Below are positions 42,879 through 53,400 of a stretch of 64,000 nucleotides of DNA, piece by piece. The position numbers were made by a program, and so were the translations under genes. The stretch is from Candidatus Falkowbacteria bacterium (GTDB lineage: Bacteria; Patescibacteriota; Patescibacteriia; Patescibacteriales; Patescibacteriaceae), in assembly GCA_016699775.1 (NCBI GenBank), contig CP065010.1, forward strand, positions 620,001 through 684,000, in the 5' to 3' direction. The notes beneath the pieces were generated by a model. The model was not told the DNA's origin and made no database searches. It saw nothing but the letters and a program-made list of their open reading frames with translations. Positions within the stretch are counted from its first letter, which is position 1. The number at the start of each line of letters is the position of its first letter.

Positions 42879-44342
42879 CTAGGCATCTTTCATTGGCGGG
42901 AAAACTACTGTTTCACGCACTGAACAATCATTGAAAATAGCAAAATTTCGTTCACTAAAACCAAAGCCGGCTGCTGGGGGCATTCCATACTCCATAGCTT
43001 CTAGATAATCAGTATCCAGCATCTGCGCTTCTGTGTCGCCTTTTTCACGCAATTTCATCTGAGCCTCAAAGCGCTCAGCTTGGTCAATTGGATCATTCAA
43101 CTCACCAAAACCTTTGCCCATTTCAGAGCCACAAGCCAGAATTTGCATTCGTTGAACAACTTTTGGATTATGAGGGTCTTTTTTAGCTAATGGTTCAATT
43201 TCAATTGGTTGGTTGATAAGAAAATGAGGCTGCATTGAAACTTCTGGCAAAATACGGATTTTCTTTTTAAAAATTAAATCCATCAAACGTCCTCTGCCAG
43301 CAGTCTTTTCAAATTCAATATGCTGTGATGTGGCATAATCTTTCAACTCGTCTTCAGAAGCGGTGTTCAAATCAAGATTGGTATATTGCTTGAAAATCTC
43401 AAAATAATCCAAAGTTTTCCAATCTCCACTCCAATCAATAACAGAGCCCTGATAATCAAGTTGCAAGGTGCCAAAGGTTTTTTGAATAATATGTTGGTAC
43501 ATTTTTTGTACAAATTTCATCATGGTAGAAAAATCTGCATAAGCCCAGTACCATTCTAATTGAGTATAATCCTGCAAGTGCTCACGGTCAATTCCTTCGT
43601 TACGGAAAATTCGTCCAATTTCAAAGACTTTTGGGTAACCTGCCACCAACATTTTCTTCAACGGTAGCTCCAAAGAAATGCGCAAATAAAAATCCTTGTC
43701 CAGGGCATTATGATGCGTGATAAATGGCTCGGCTTCAGCTCCACCAGGGATTGACTCCAAAACCGGCATATACATTTCAATAAAACCATTATCTTTTAAA
43801 AATTCTCGTGTCGCATCCCAAAAAATTGCTTTTTTAATAAATAAATCTTTGGTTTTTTGATCTAGTAAAATATCCAAATAACGTTTGCGTAACTTTGTTT
43901 CCTCATCACTAATGCCAAAGTGTTCGGTTGGTAATGGTCGCAGTGACTTTGATAGCATTCGGATAGAAGTAACTTGCAAGGTTTTTTCACCGCTCTTGGT
44001 TATGAATAATGTACCAGTTGCTTCTACAAAATCCCCAGTATCAAAATTATCAACAAAAAAACTAAACGTTTCATCCCCTACCTCAGTTTTATGAAGTAAG
44101 ATTTGTAACCGGCCTGTCCCGTCGTCTATGTGAGCAAAAGCAAGTTGGCCCATTAATCGTAATGAGCGAACTCGACCTACTAATATCAAGGTTTGGCTTG
44201 CTAGTTGATCAAAATTTTCTACTACTTCTTCAAGTTCATGCGTGCGGGCAGTTGAACTTGGATAAGCTTCTAGACCTTGCGAAAGCAAGTTTTCCAGCTT
44301 CTTTTTTCTAAAGGCAATGATGTCTTCTAAACGTTCTGACAT
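42879..44342 (-). CDS. lysS: Lysyl-tRNA synthetase (class II)
   Basis: Charges tRNA-Lys. The start at 44342 (MSERLEDIIAFRKKKLENL) is family-like; a longer frame adds 32 residues. The OB-fold anticodon domain holds TLILVGRVRSLRLMGQLAFA. Motif 2 is FEIGRIFRNEGIDREHLQDY, and motif 3 is GFGFSERNFAIF with the conserved Arg. The C-terminus is slightly unusual (CSVRETVVFPPMKDA) but matches short class II LysRS ends. A length of 487 is normal. Confidence 0.96.
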   Translation of the reverse strand: MSERLEDIIAFRKKKLENLLSQGLEAYPSSTARTHELEEVVENFDQLASQTLILVGRVRSLRLMGQLAFAHIDDGTGRLQILLHKTEVGDETFSFFVDNFDTGDFVEATGTLFITKSGEKTLQVTSIRMLSKSLRPLPTEHFGISDEETKLRKRYLDILLDQKTKDLFIKKAIFWDATREFLKDNGFIEMYMPVLESIPGGAEAEPFITHHNALDKDFYLRISLELPLKKMLVAGYPKVFEIGRIFRNEGIDREHLQDYTQLEWYWAYADFSTMMKFVQKMYQHIIQKTFGTLQLDYQGSVIDWSGDWKTLDYFEIFKQYTNLDLNTASEDELKDYATSQHIEFEKTAGRGRLMDLIFKKKIRILPEVSMQPHFLINQPIEIEPLAKKDPHNPKVVQRMQILACGSEMGKGFGELNDPIDQAERFEAQMKLREKGDTEAQMLDTDYLEAMEYGMPPAAGFGFSERNFAIFNDCSVRETVVFPPMKDA

Positions 44343-44546
44343 AGTAATAAATATGAATAAATATGTGTTTACAGTATACCATAATAAAGGATTTTTCAAG
44401 GGAGGGCTGGCTGATTCTTTTTTAGCTGCTTCAATCACTATCTAATAAAATGTATATATTATTTCTTTATCATCTCGGTGAAAATATAGAAACTTAACAT
44501 TATATCTAAATGTTCATATCAAATATATAAGACTAATGAGTGGTTT

Positions 44547-44586
44547 TTAAAAACACAAAACCGCCCAAAAGACGGTTATTGTGTTT
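44547..44586 (-). terminator. Terminator of the 44607 gene
   Basis: On the minus strand ACACAATAACCG pairs with CGGTTTTGTGT (G-T pairs), then TTTTT. It lies just downstream of the gene stop at 44607. Confidence 0.8.
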
Positions 44587-44606
44587 AATATAAAATTTTA
44601 TAATTA

Positions 44607-45566
44607 TTATTTTTTATTATAATAATTTCCTTTTTTCACATTTCTTTGGCCTAAATACTTAGCAGGAAGTCGGTTATTATTAAGAGCTTTATCCTTATAT
44701 TTCCCAATTGCCTGTTGATAGCGTGTACCAGGATTCCAAGGAATTAAGTCATTATAACCATGACCTGTTATACTAGTAAACTCACCATATGCCGCACTCA
44801 CGTCACCATACTTTTCACCCTTGATATGTACTCCAGCTACCATATCTCTATATACCCTATCACCATCTCCTGTCGTAATATCATTTGATGGATCCATAGC
44901 AAAAATATAATCTTTATGCGTTAATATACTGTCAGCTTTTGGCCAATTAATATCCGATACATTGTTACGCATCATAGAATACATTACTTCTACTGGTTTT
45001 TGAATAGGATAAATGCCTCGATCTTTCATTTTATTAAGTAATTCTTGGTAGGTTGCGTCTGCCCCAAGACCAAGATCCAAGGGATCAACAACAACAATTT
45101 CTATGGTTTCTGCCTCATCTTCCGGTGTCAGATCTTCTCGTCTAATTAATTGTTGAACTGGATTACTAAACGACCAACCGTATAGCTTTGACAAAGTGAG
45201 CATCTTTTTTATTAATTTTAGATTGTTATCATCTCCATCTTCCTCGAGTTCACCAAGCCTAACTTTGGTTAATACTGGGAAAAGAGGATTCTCTTGGTTC
45301 TCAACATTATCTTGTAGTAATTCTGTTTTATCTACCTTGGAGAATTCTTCATTGGCTGTGTTCTTTAATTCTTTTCCTTGTACTGCTGCTGTGAGCATAC
45401 CATAAGCAGTTGCACCAAACACTAATTTACGTTTGTTACGAGAAAGCCATGATTCTTTTTCTTCAACCTTTTTGTTATTTTCTGCTTCTAACTCACTCTC
45501 AGGAGTTTTTTCATTATTTTCTTGCTCTGGCACTTGATTATTTGGGAACTGTTCTATATTAGGCAT
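44607..45566 (-). CDS. Hypothetical protein with one membrane segment (319 aa)
   Basis: The first 45 residues are acidic and Asn/Glu-rich (EQENNEKTPESELEAENNKK). A weak hydrophobic segment follows (KLVFGATAYGMLTAAVQG). The remaining ~250 residues are soluble, with DADATYQELLNKMKDRGIYP-like helices and a C-terminal GYNDLIPWNPGTRYQQAIGK region rich in aromatic and basic residues. The family is unknown. The upstream region has a nine-G run on the coding strand, 26 nt before the start codon. Confidence 0.6.
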   Translation of the reverse strand: MPNIEQFPNNQVPEQENNEKTPESELEAENNKKVEEKESWLSRNKRKLVFGATAYGMLTAAVQGKELKNTANEEFSKVDKTELLQDNVENQENPLFPVLTKVRLGELEEDGDDNNLKLIKKMLTLSKLYGWSFSNPVQQLIRREDLTPEDEAETIEIVVVDPLDLGLGADATYQELLNKMKDRGIYPIQKPVEVMYSMMRNNVSDINWPKADSILTHKDYIFAMDPSNDITTGDGDRVYRDMVAGVHIKGEKYGDVSAAYGEFTSITGHGYNDLIPWNPGTRYQQAIGKYKDKALNNNRLPAKYLGQRNVKKGNYYNKK

Positions 45567-45800
45567 ATTTTATAGTTATTTAGTTAATTATCCCCCCCCC
45601 TAAGTATATAATATATCTAAAGAAAGAACAACTTCATATATTGGTCAGGATCCTCTCTGTTATTCTCTTATTTTACTGTCATCTCTGTTATTTTACTCTG
45701 TCATCCCTGACTTGGGTGGGATCTTTTTTTCTGTCATCCCTGCGAAGGCAGGGATCTAGCTTTGATTCTATAAAGAATCATTCCCATCAATTCTTCTATT

Positions 45801-45860
45801 CCTCTCTATTTTAACAATGCCACCTTTTAAAAAAGGTGGCATAGATAGATTATAGAGAGG
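45801..45860. repeat. MITE-like long inverted repeat
   Basis: The core ATGCCACCTTTT-AA-AAAAGGTGGCAT is perfect. The outer CCTCTCTAT and ATAGAGAGG pair as a second stem. No gene is inside. It is not obviously a terminator for either flanking gene. Confidence 0.6.
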
Positions 45861-45975
45861 ATTAAATAAAATGATAAAGATAATCTTTTTGTACTATTAA
45901 GGCTGGATCCCCGACCAAGTCGGGGATGACATGTAAAAATATGGATATGATAGAGGAAAAGACAATGGCATGAAT

Positions 45976-46024
45976 AAAAAAAGATCCTCCACATATGTCA
46001 GATTTCAACATATAGTGAAGGAGT
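45976..46024 (-). terminator. Terminator of the T9SS-type gene
   Basis: On the minus strand CTCCTTCACTATATGT pairs imperfectly with ACATATGTGGAGGA, followed by TTTTTTT. It is the only strong terminator in this 500-base gap and directly follows the T9SS-type gene. Confidence 0.75.
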
Positions 46025-46060
46025 CTCGGCTGGCATTCAGGCACGAAATCTTTAGATGGC

Positions 46061-47320
46061 TTATTTTACAAGCACCATCCTTTTTGTTTCTGTGAAATTT
46101 TCTGACTGCAGTGTATAAAAGTACACACCACTGGTCAGATTTGAGGCATCAAAGTCTGCTGTGTAATTTCCTGCGGACAGGCTTTGATCTAAAAGTACTA
46201 CGACTTCTTTCCCCACCATATTAAAAACTGATAACTTTACCTTCCCAGATTTCGGAATGGAGAAGTTGATCTTTGTTGATGGATTAAAAGGATTTGGAAA
46301 GTTTTGAGAGAGAAAATAGCCCAGAGGAATTTCGTTGTTAATGGGAAAGATTCCAACTGAGTGTGAAGTCTTTAGTATAACTCCATTTCTACCAACAATG
46401 AAAAAATCATTAGAAGTAGCATCAACACCTTTAAATTCATCTCCGTTTACTCCCCATGGTTCTTCAGTCCAGGTTTCTCCTCCGTTAATTGTTCTCATAA
46501 TTAAAGCCTTGTTTCCATACATTAAATCATCTACATATTGACCAACAGCACAGGCTTTATTTGGGTCAATCGGACTAACAGCAATATCATACAATTGACC
46601 TCGAGATTCAATTATATATTCATTCCAGGTTTCTCCATTATTAGATGTTTTGAATATTAACGGATGATAAGTTCCAGGAACTATTTCATAACCAGCAAAA
46701 TAGCCACTCTGGGCATGAAAATCAATAGCCTTACTATGGATACTTCCGCCTCGGATCTTTCCATCAGTCCAGTTAATGCCATTATTTGTAGAAACAAAAA
46801 GATTTGTGAGACTTGTAGCAACAGTAATATATCCTTTACCATCTACAAACATAACATCAGTAAATAAAGCATCACCTGAAGAAACAATTTGATTAAACCA
46901 ACTTTCTCCCCCATTTGTAGTTTTGATAACGGTTGAGAAATCTCCAACCGCGTATCCATTCAAAAAGTCGAGAAAATAAATATTCCTTAATGTTTGCTCC
47001 GCCGGTGAGGAAATTTGCCAGTTTAATCCTGAATTTGTTGTTTTAAAAACCCTGCCAGACTCGCCTACAGCAAATCCTTTATCCTCATTTATAAAGAAAA
47101 ATGAAGTAATGAATTTTGGCGATCCTGAGGAAAATTCATTCCAGGATACTCCAGAGTTTGAAGTCTTTAAATATGAGCCATTATTCAGGGCAACATATCC
47201 GGTACTAGCATTTACAAAATGTACATCAAAAAGAAAATTTGTGACTCCTGATGGAAGAATTTCAAATGGTTGGGCGAATAATCTTCCCACCATCAATAAA
47301 AAAACAAAAATTGTTTTCAT
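46061..47320 (-). CDS. Secreted YCF48/BNR-repeat protein with T9SS type A sorting domain
   Basis: A 419-residue protein with a signal peptide (MKTIFVFLLMVGRLFAQPFE). Five or six YCF48/BNR-like repeats follow, each ending with VFKTTNSGLNW or VIKTTNGGESW. The C-terminal ~80 residues are the type A sorting signal of the type IX secretion system: SQNFPNPFNPSTKINFSIP then ASNLTSGVYFYTL and KRMVLVK. A Shine-Dalgarno AGGAG is 7 nt before ATG. Such proteins are typical of Bacteroidota, Ignavibacteria and relatives, not of CPR. It was probably acquired by transfer; assembly chimerism is possible but the flanks are CPR-like on both sides. Confidence 0.9.
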   Translation of the reverse strand: MKTIFVFLLMVGRLFAQPFEILPSGVTNFLFDVHFVNASTGYVALNNGSYLKTSNSGVSWNEFSSGSPKFITSFFFINEDKGFAVGESGRVFKTTNSGLNWQISSPAEQTLRNIYFLDFLNGYAVGDFSTVIKTTNGGESWFNQIVSSGDALFTDVMFVDGKGYITVATSLTNLFVSTNNGINWTDGKIRGGSIHSKAIDFHAQSGYFAGYEIVPGTYHPLIFKTSNNGETWNEYIIESRGQLYDIAVSPIDPNKACAVGQYVDDLMYGNKALIMRTINGGETWTEEPWGVNGDEFKGVDATSNDFFIVGRNGVILKTSHSVGIFPINNEIPLGYFLSQNFPNPFNPSTKINFSIPKSGKVKLSVFNMVGKEVVVLLDQSLSAGNYTADFDASNLTSGVYFYTLQSENFTETKRMVLVK

Positions 47321-47411
47321 TACTGCTCCTGTATTTTTATTAAGAATTATTTTTAAATGAACTTTTAACTTTTATTATGTATCAATACCAAATAAACTTA
47401 AGTCCGTCAAA

Positions 47412-50400
47412 TTATGGGAGTTGTTTTACCATAATCTTAATCTTTTCATCATCATTTAACTCATCATCATAACCCCAATTATCAATAATTCTAATTTGAG
47501 GCGTAAGAATATAACATGAATCTGCACCTTCACATACAGTTCGGTCATCGCTATAGAATGCTCCATTTGCGTCTTTATCTATTTGAGTATAATCATATAA
47601 ATGACTAAAATAGCGGGGATTAATATCTGCAAAATTTTGGTTTGTTCGATCATAAGTTAGAGGTACTTGATTAGATTTATTATAACCCAAAGAAATATAT
47701 ATATCTTTTAGAGGTTTTTGTTCTGGGTCAGTTTTTGTCGAAAAAGCCAACGTAACAGTTTGCCTACCATTCACAATAATTGTGGATGTTTCCCCCTCAA
47801 TCATATAATCAAAAATTTTAGGTTTGATATAACAGTAATCACTATCTCTAGTGCCATCGATACTTGGACGAGTACCATCAAAGCACTCGCTGATAGGTAG
47901 AGAAGGTAATATTGAAGGAGAACCATATGAAGTTCCATTCCAAGTATATTGATACCAAGACGTTAGGCGAGGAAAAAGTCGTTTGATTACATCCAAAGCA
48001 TAATTTCCTCCTCCAGTTTTTGGTTTAGTGACACTTACTTCTTTTGCTCGATTATAACAATATGCAACACAGCCAACATCGTCAGAAGAACTTCCAACAT
48101 TATCAGCCTCAAGCACCCAATTTCTAGGTGTTACTTGACGTGTATTGCATATTTTAGGATTATTAGCAGCGGTCCCATAAGTATCACAGCGATAAGAACT
48201 TAATCCTTCGGTAAATCCACTACACAACTTCCAACCAAAAACGTTTCCTTCATCGTCAATATTAGACGGAAAGCAATTTGAGCCGCAACCATTTCCATCA
48301 TAATCTAAAGTAATAGCTACACGAGGGACACAGGTATCCCATTGAAATGGAATATCTGAAGAGTGTGCACCATTGTCTGTTGCTCCTTTCCAATAAGAGT
48401 TAGGGGTATTTGTACACGAACCCCACGCACAGTCCCAGCGACCAGGGGAATAATCTGTAGGTGTAAAATAAAATGGTTGGCCGTTTTCTGTACACTTTTG
48501 TGATGTAATACTTCCAGAATAGGGCAAAAATGAAGTAATAAAATATGGTGAAGGGGCAGGTGTAACTTTAACAATCTGTTTTATTCCTGGAGTGGCAGTA
48601 GTGGTAATATACGAACCATAATAATTATCGGCCGCTCTTCTTGGAATGTGAGGAATATTAACAGCTCCTATATCACCCCCAAAGTCAATTTTTCTCGTGC
48701 TTGATGGATAGAAAAATGGTGATTCGGGGAAAGTTGTATCTGGCAGTTTTAGGGGAGAATTTTCATCTAAACGAGCGGCCCAATATTTATCTGTATCAAC
48801 CTTAACAAATTCATTACAATATAACTGAGGCGTCGCTGCTGAACATTGATCCTTAGCATCTAAACAATAATAAACACTCTTGCCATTAAAGTTTATCCCC
48901 CCACCTTCTTCCATTGGATCGCTCGCTATACGATCAACCGGATACCAGAGTAAACAGACAGCTGGATTACGAGGATCAGTTTCAAGACAATAACCTTTTA
49001 GACCCTTTGTAGTAATGTTAGTTTCATCAGTATGATTACACGACAAAGCATTTTCCGTTGGAAATAAACGACAACTTGGTCCAACATATTGAGGTTGAGG
49101 ATTAATTAAATTTATTGGAATAATACAATCACTTGGATCAGCACCTGAATCTGAACAGCGAATATTAAGCGAGCTTTCAATTTTAATATCATCAATAAAT
49201 GATTCAATATCTCCGTTATCAAAAACTAAGGTATATGTAGAGGATGTTGCTTTAAACCCAATTGAACGCTTAACCCACTGATGTGGCTTGTCAGTTTTGG
49301 AAATTTTTAATATGTAATCAACAGGATTATTTGTACCTGAACGCAAACCGACATCAAGACTACCACCTCTTCCATAGGAGTAAAAAGTTAAAACATATCG
49401 TTTATTAACTTGAAATGTCATTGGTACTTTCGACTCTGCTTCAATAACAATAGGTGGCCGAGGATCATCAGGCTTTAATTCCAAAATATTTTTACCGTCA
49501 GGAACTAAATATTTAACATCTCTTTGCTGATTACTCAACTTATATAGTGAATTTAAACTCAACTTAGATAATTCATTTGGATTGAAAATAATCGTGCTTG
49601 CATTTAATGCCCAATGATTATCATTATCAATTTCAAAACTATTATTAAGAACATCAACAGTCTCACCAACCTGAGACATCGCTGAAAGATGATAATAATC
49701 TGATAATGAGTTATATAAACCATCTCTATATCCAACCTTACTATACCCCGTAGTATTTAAAATAGATTCTACTGCATTACTAAAATTTTGTCTTTTATTA
49801 GACACTCTTGCCGCACAGCTTCCATCAGCTGCAAAAGCTTCACACTCTCCAATATCCAAACAAGTTTTTTTATTAGGATTATTTGCATCTGGAATATAGC
49901 TTAAACAATCAAGCCATTTTGAACAAACACGATCTGGCTGCACTTTGAGTAAAACGTTAGCATTCTTAATAGGACTTGTGCTTGGAGGAGCTCCATCTAT
50001 AGTTGTATCATATGTTACATCGGCATTAAATATTAAACGACTCTTGTCCTTGCCATTTTGAGATCGTTCGTTAAATAAGACAGCTCCTTTATCAAAATTA
50101 ACAAGATTATTATGTGAAACTCTATCTAGATTTTTTGCTATTTGATAATCAACATTAGCTTTCAGCAAATAAACTGAATCATTTGGATTGGGACCTAAGC
50201 CAGGCTTATTTATTGTTAGTTTACAGGTTACGAGATTTCTATAATTAGTGCGTGAAAGATAGAATTGAGCACTTGAATGATGGTCACTATTATAATCAAT
50301 AGTTGTTTTATCAATAAAATTATTATTTTCATCAAGCACCTTCATACCTGGGGCTGGGCAAGAAAGCTTTACTCTCATTCGGGAAGCAGATTCCAATAAA

Positions 50401-53400
50401 GAACCCTTCAAAATATATAAAGTTTGAGGAGTCAAAGAAATAAATTGAGATGCTTCATCACTTCCTTGAGTCCAAGTCCAGCCTTCAATAATATTTGAAG
50501 TTATATCTCGCTGTTTAAAACCTGGATTAACGATTAAGTTCTCATTAAACTTTGAAGTTGGATCTATATATTCTGTACAATCTGCTTGTTCGGCCTGACA
50601 TAGCCCTGCCCAATGTCTACCGTTACTATCAATAGTAGGTTGCTTAACAGCATTTACTACTCCACCAATCCCAATAGTCTTATCATATGAGGAATCGCAT
50701 GGAGCATCTGTACATTTTTGTCTAGAGACACAATCACTATCTGAAGCACAAATTGAACCGTTTCCATCGCAACGTTTTACATCTTTCTTGTACCACTCAT
50801 ATTGATTAGTGGTGCCGGTCTTCAAACGCCATTCACAAACTTCTTTTCCTGGATCTTTGAAATAGGTATCACCATCAAGACTTGTCCACTTACTACAACC
50901 AACAGCTTCCGCCTTACAAGCAACAGTTCCATAACGATCAGGATTGTTGTTTATATAGATATCGGAAAAGCTAATATCTGTATCATACGTTGATGCAAGT
51001 CCCATTCGCTGACAACCTTTATTCGCAACTTCACATTGCTTAGTTCGATCATAGATAGCATAAACAATTTTATCAGCTGGGGTGTAAATACAGCTCTTTT
51101 CATTAGGATCACAAGCTTTGTTATCATTATCATCATTAACAATTTTTGCTTTATATTCAGTTGAGTTAAAGGTGTCTATAAGTGCTTCACAGCCAGCTGA
51201 AACATCGTCACATAAATCTGTAAAGCTATGTAGGTTAACAGTAGTTGAATCAGCATTTTTATATTGACTACAACCAAGCATGTAACCAGGAGCAAAAGAA
51301 CCATTCAAATCTTCATCACATTCATCTGGTATAGTCCAAGAATTACTAATTAAATAAAAACGATTTGGAACCTCGGTTAATCTGATGTTATCAATAAAGA
51401 CTTCATTAGCAAAACTTAATTTTAATTTCTCACCAATATTATTCAAATTTGAAGGACGAGGAATTGAAGTTACTTCATGATCAAGTGTAGTAAGGTTAAA
51501 TGAATAAAGTTTCCAATCAGTTGTAATATTTGTTCCAGAGGTTGAGAAAATTGCTCGGTCTGGAAGAGGCCTTGCGCCATTAAATAATTCAATATTAGAT
51601 ATTGCTGTTGGAACACTAGCACGAGCCAAGAAGCTCACAGTATATGATTTATTTCTTTTTACTCCTTCACCAACTAATTTCGTAAAGGTATTTCCAAGCA
51701 AAGAGTGCCCACCAAGATTTAGTGCGGTATTGGTTCGAACTAGTTCACGTCTATCTTCCCAACCTTCATAAGCATTATCATTATCTTCAAAGGTACTAAC
51801 CGTAAAAATATTTCTAGTGTTACTGGCAATATTACCTGTATACTCTTGACAACCAGCATCAACAGCAGCACAAGTTGTGCCTTCACCAGGGATTGCATAA
51901 TATAAGCAACGACTCTGGGTAGCGTCCCATTCACCATTACCGGCTAAACAAGAACTGGCCGTATTTAATTCACGGCGGTATGGATGACAATCATCAGAGC
52001 AACTAATTGTTTTTTGATATAAATGATAGGAAACTGTTCCATCCTGAGCATAGAACTGACGACAATCATAGTTATATCCAGGTTCAGATGGTAGTTTTTG
52101 ATAAATAGAAGCATTACACAACAAAGCTTCTTCAGTAGCTGGAAGTGTGCTTAATGGCTCTTCGCCACGACTACCTGGATCTCTTTGTAATGAATAGACC
52201 TTAAGTTGATAACCAGATTCATCAGATCCCTCCCAGGTATAAAAAGGCAAACATCGGGATGCGTCAGGCTTAATACATTTTCGCATAGCACTGTAATACT
52301 CAATGGCTTCACCACCTTGACTCAACTTATCTAGATTGGTAAAGGCCGTGCAACCAACAGCCTGTGCACCACAAGTTTTTGCAGTAGCGGGAATAAGATT
52401 TACAGCCTGCTTAGCATTAAAGGCATTAGCCTGCTGAACATACGTATTATAACCAACACAAGTTCCGGGACAACTGTCTTGAGCAGTCGTTTTAGCTGTC
52501 ACCGCAATACCAGTATCAAGTGAAGTAAATAATTCACAACCGACTTCATTAGCATTACATTTTTTTGCAAATTTAAAACATTCCTCAGGTGCATCAGTCT
52601 TTAAGCGGTATGGAACTCGAACATTGAATTGATAACAAGTATCTTCTAAGTAGGTTGGTAATATTTTTTGATTAATTACATTCCTTGATCCGTAATCGTT
52701 ATACGTTGTGCTTGCTCGGCCAGCAGTTAATTTAACACTATCAACATACACAATACCACCTCTACTTCCGACAAAAATTCGGTTATCAGTTATTGTTCCA
52801 AATGGATAATAGAAAGTAACAACCAAAGTCTGCCATTGATTCAATACTGTTGAGTCAACATGGTTTGCACCTAGCAAACCAAAGCCTGCAAAAGCTGCGC
52901 TTGTTTTTGGGAAAACACGCGCTGACAACGTATAATAATGACCTGGTTCAAATTGAAAGTTTTCTGGCAAAAAACTATGGGGAGTAATACCCGGACCCAC
53001 TGGATTACTAAATAAAGTCCCCGATCCTTCAATATATAAACTTTGTGTGCCATCATCAACTTCTGTCTGCACTATTCCGGCCTTAACCAGACCATCATTA
53101 ACTAAAATATACCAACGGTCATTACCATCATATGGCGGAGGAAGAGCAGGCAGATTATATAAACCAGGGTCGCCAGGTCCAGGATTTACTTCATAAATTT
53201 GACATTCACCATCATATAACTCACCACCTTCACTATCATTACACTTGCTATCTTCAAAACTAGCATCTCCAATGAGGTTAGTGTCTAGGTTATCTTTAGT
53301 TCTTATATATTGATGACAACCTTCACCGGAGATTCCACAAGCAGAAACATTCTTATTAAAATATACTTGTTTAGCATCTGCATCCCAACCAATTTTTTTT

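Larger units (their letters stand above)
45567..46060. other. Intergenic region: G9/C9 tract, REP-like copies and a long inverted repeat
   Basis: Nine C at 45592-45600 lie upstream of the 44607 gene. REP-like copies sit at 45676-45760 and 45904-45930. ATGCCACCTTTT/AAAAGGTGGCAT forms a perfect 12-bp palindrome at 45817-45842, enclosed by CCTCTCTAT/ATAGAGAGG, so the whole 45801-45860 unit is MITE-like. The terminator of the T9SS-type gene lies at 45976-46024. No gene was found. Confidence 0.7.

Noticed and set aside
46061..47320. Assembly chimera with a Bacteroidota genome
   Set aside because: Not excluded, but only one gene is foreign in character and both flanks are ordinary for this genome, so transfer is the simpler reading. 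Coverage is needed to decide.
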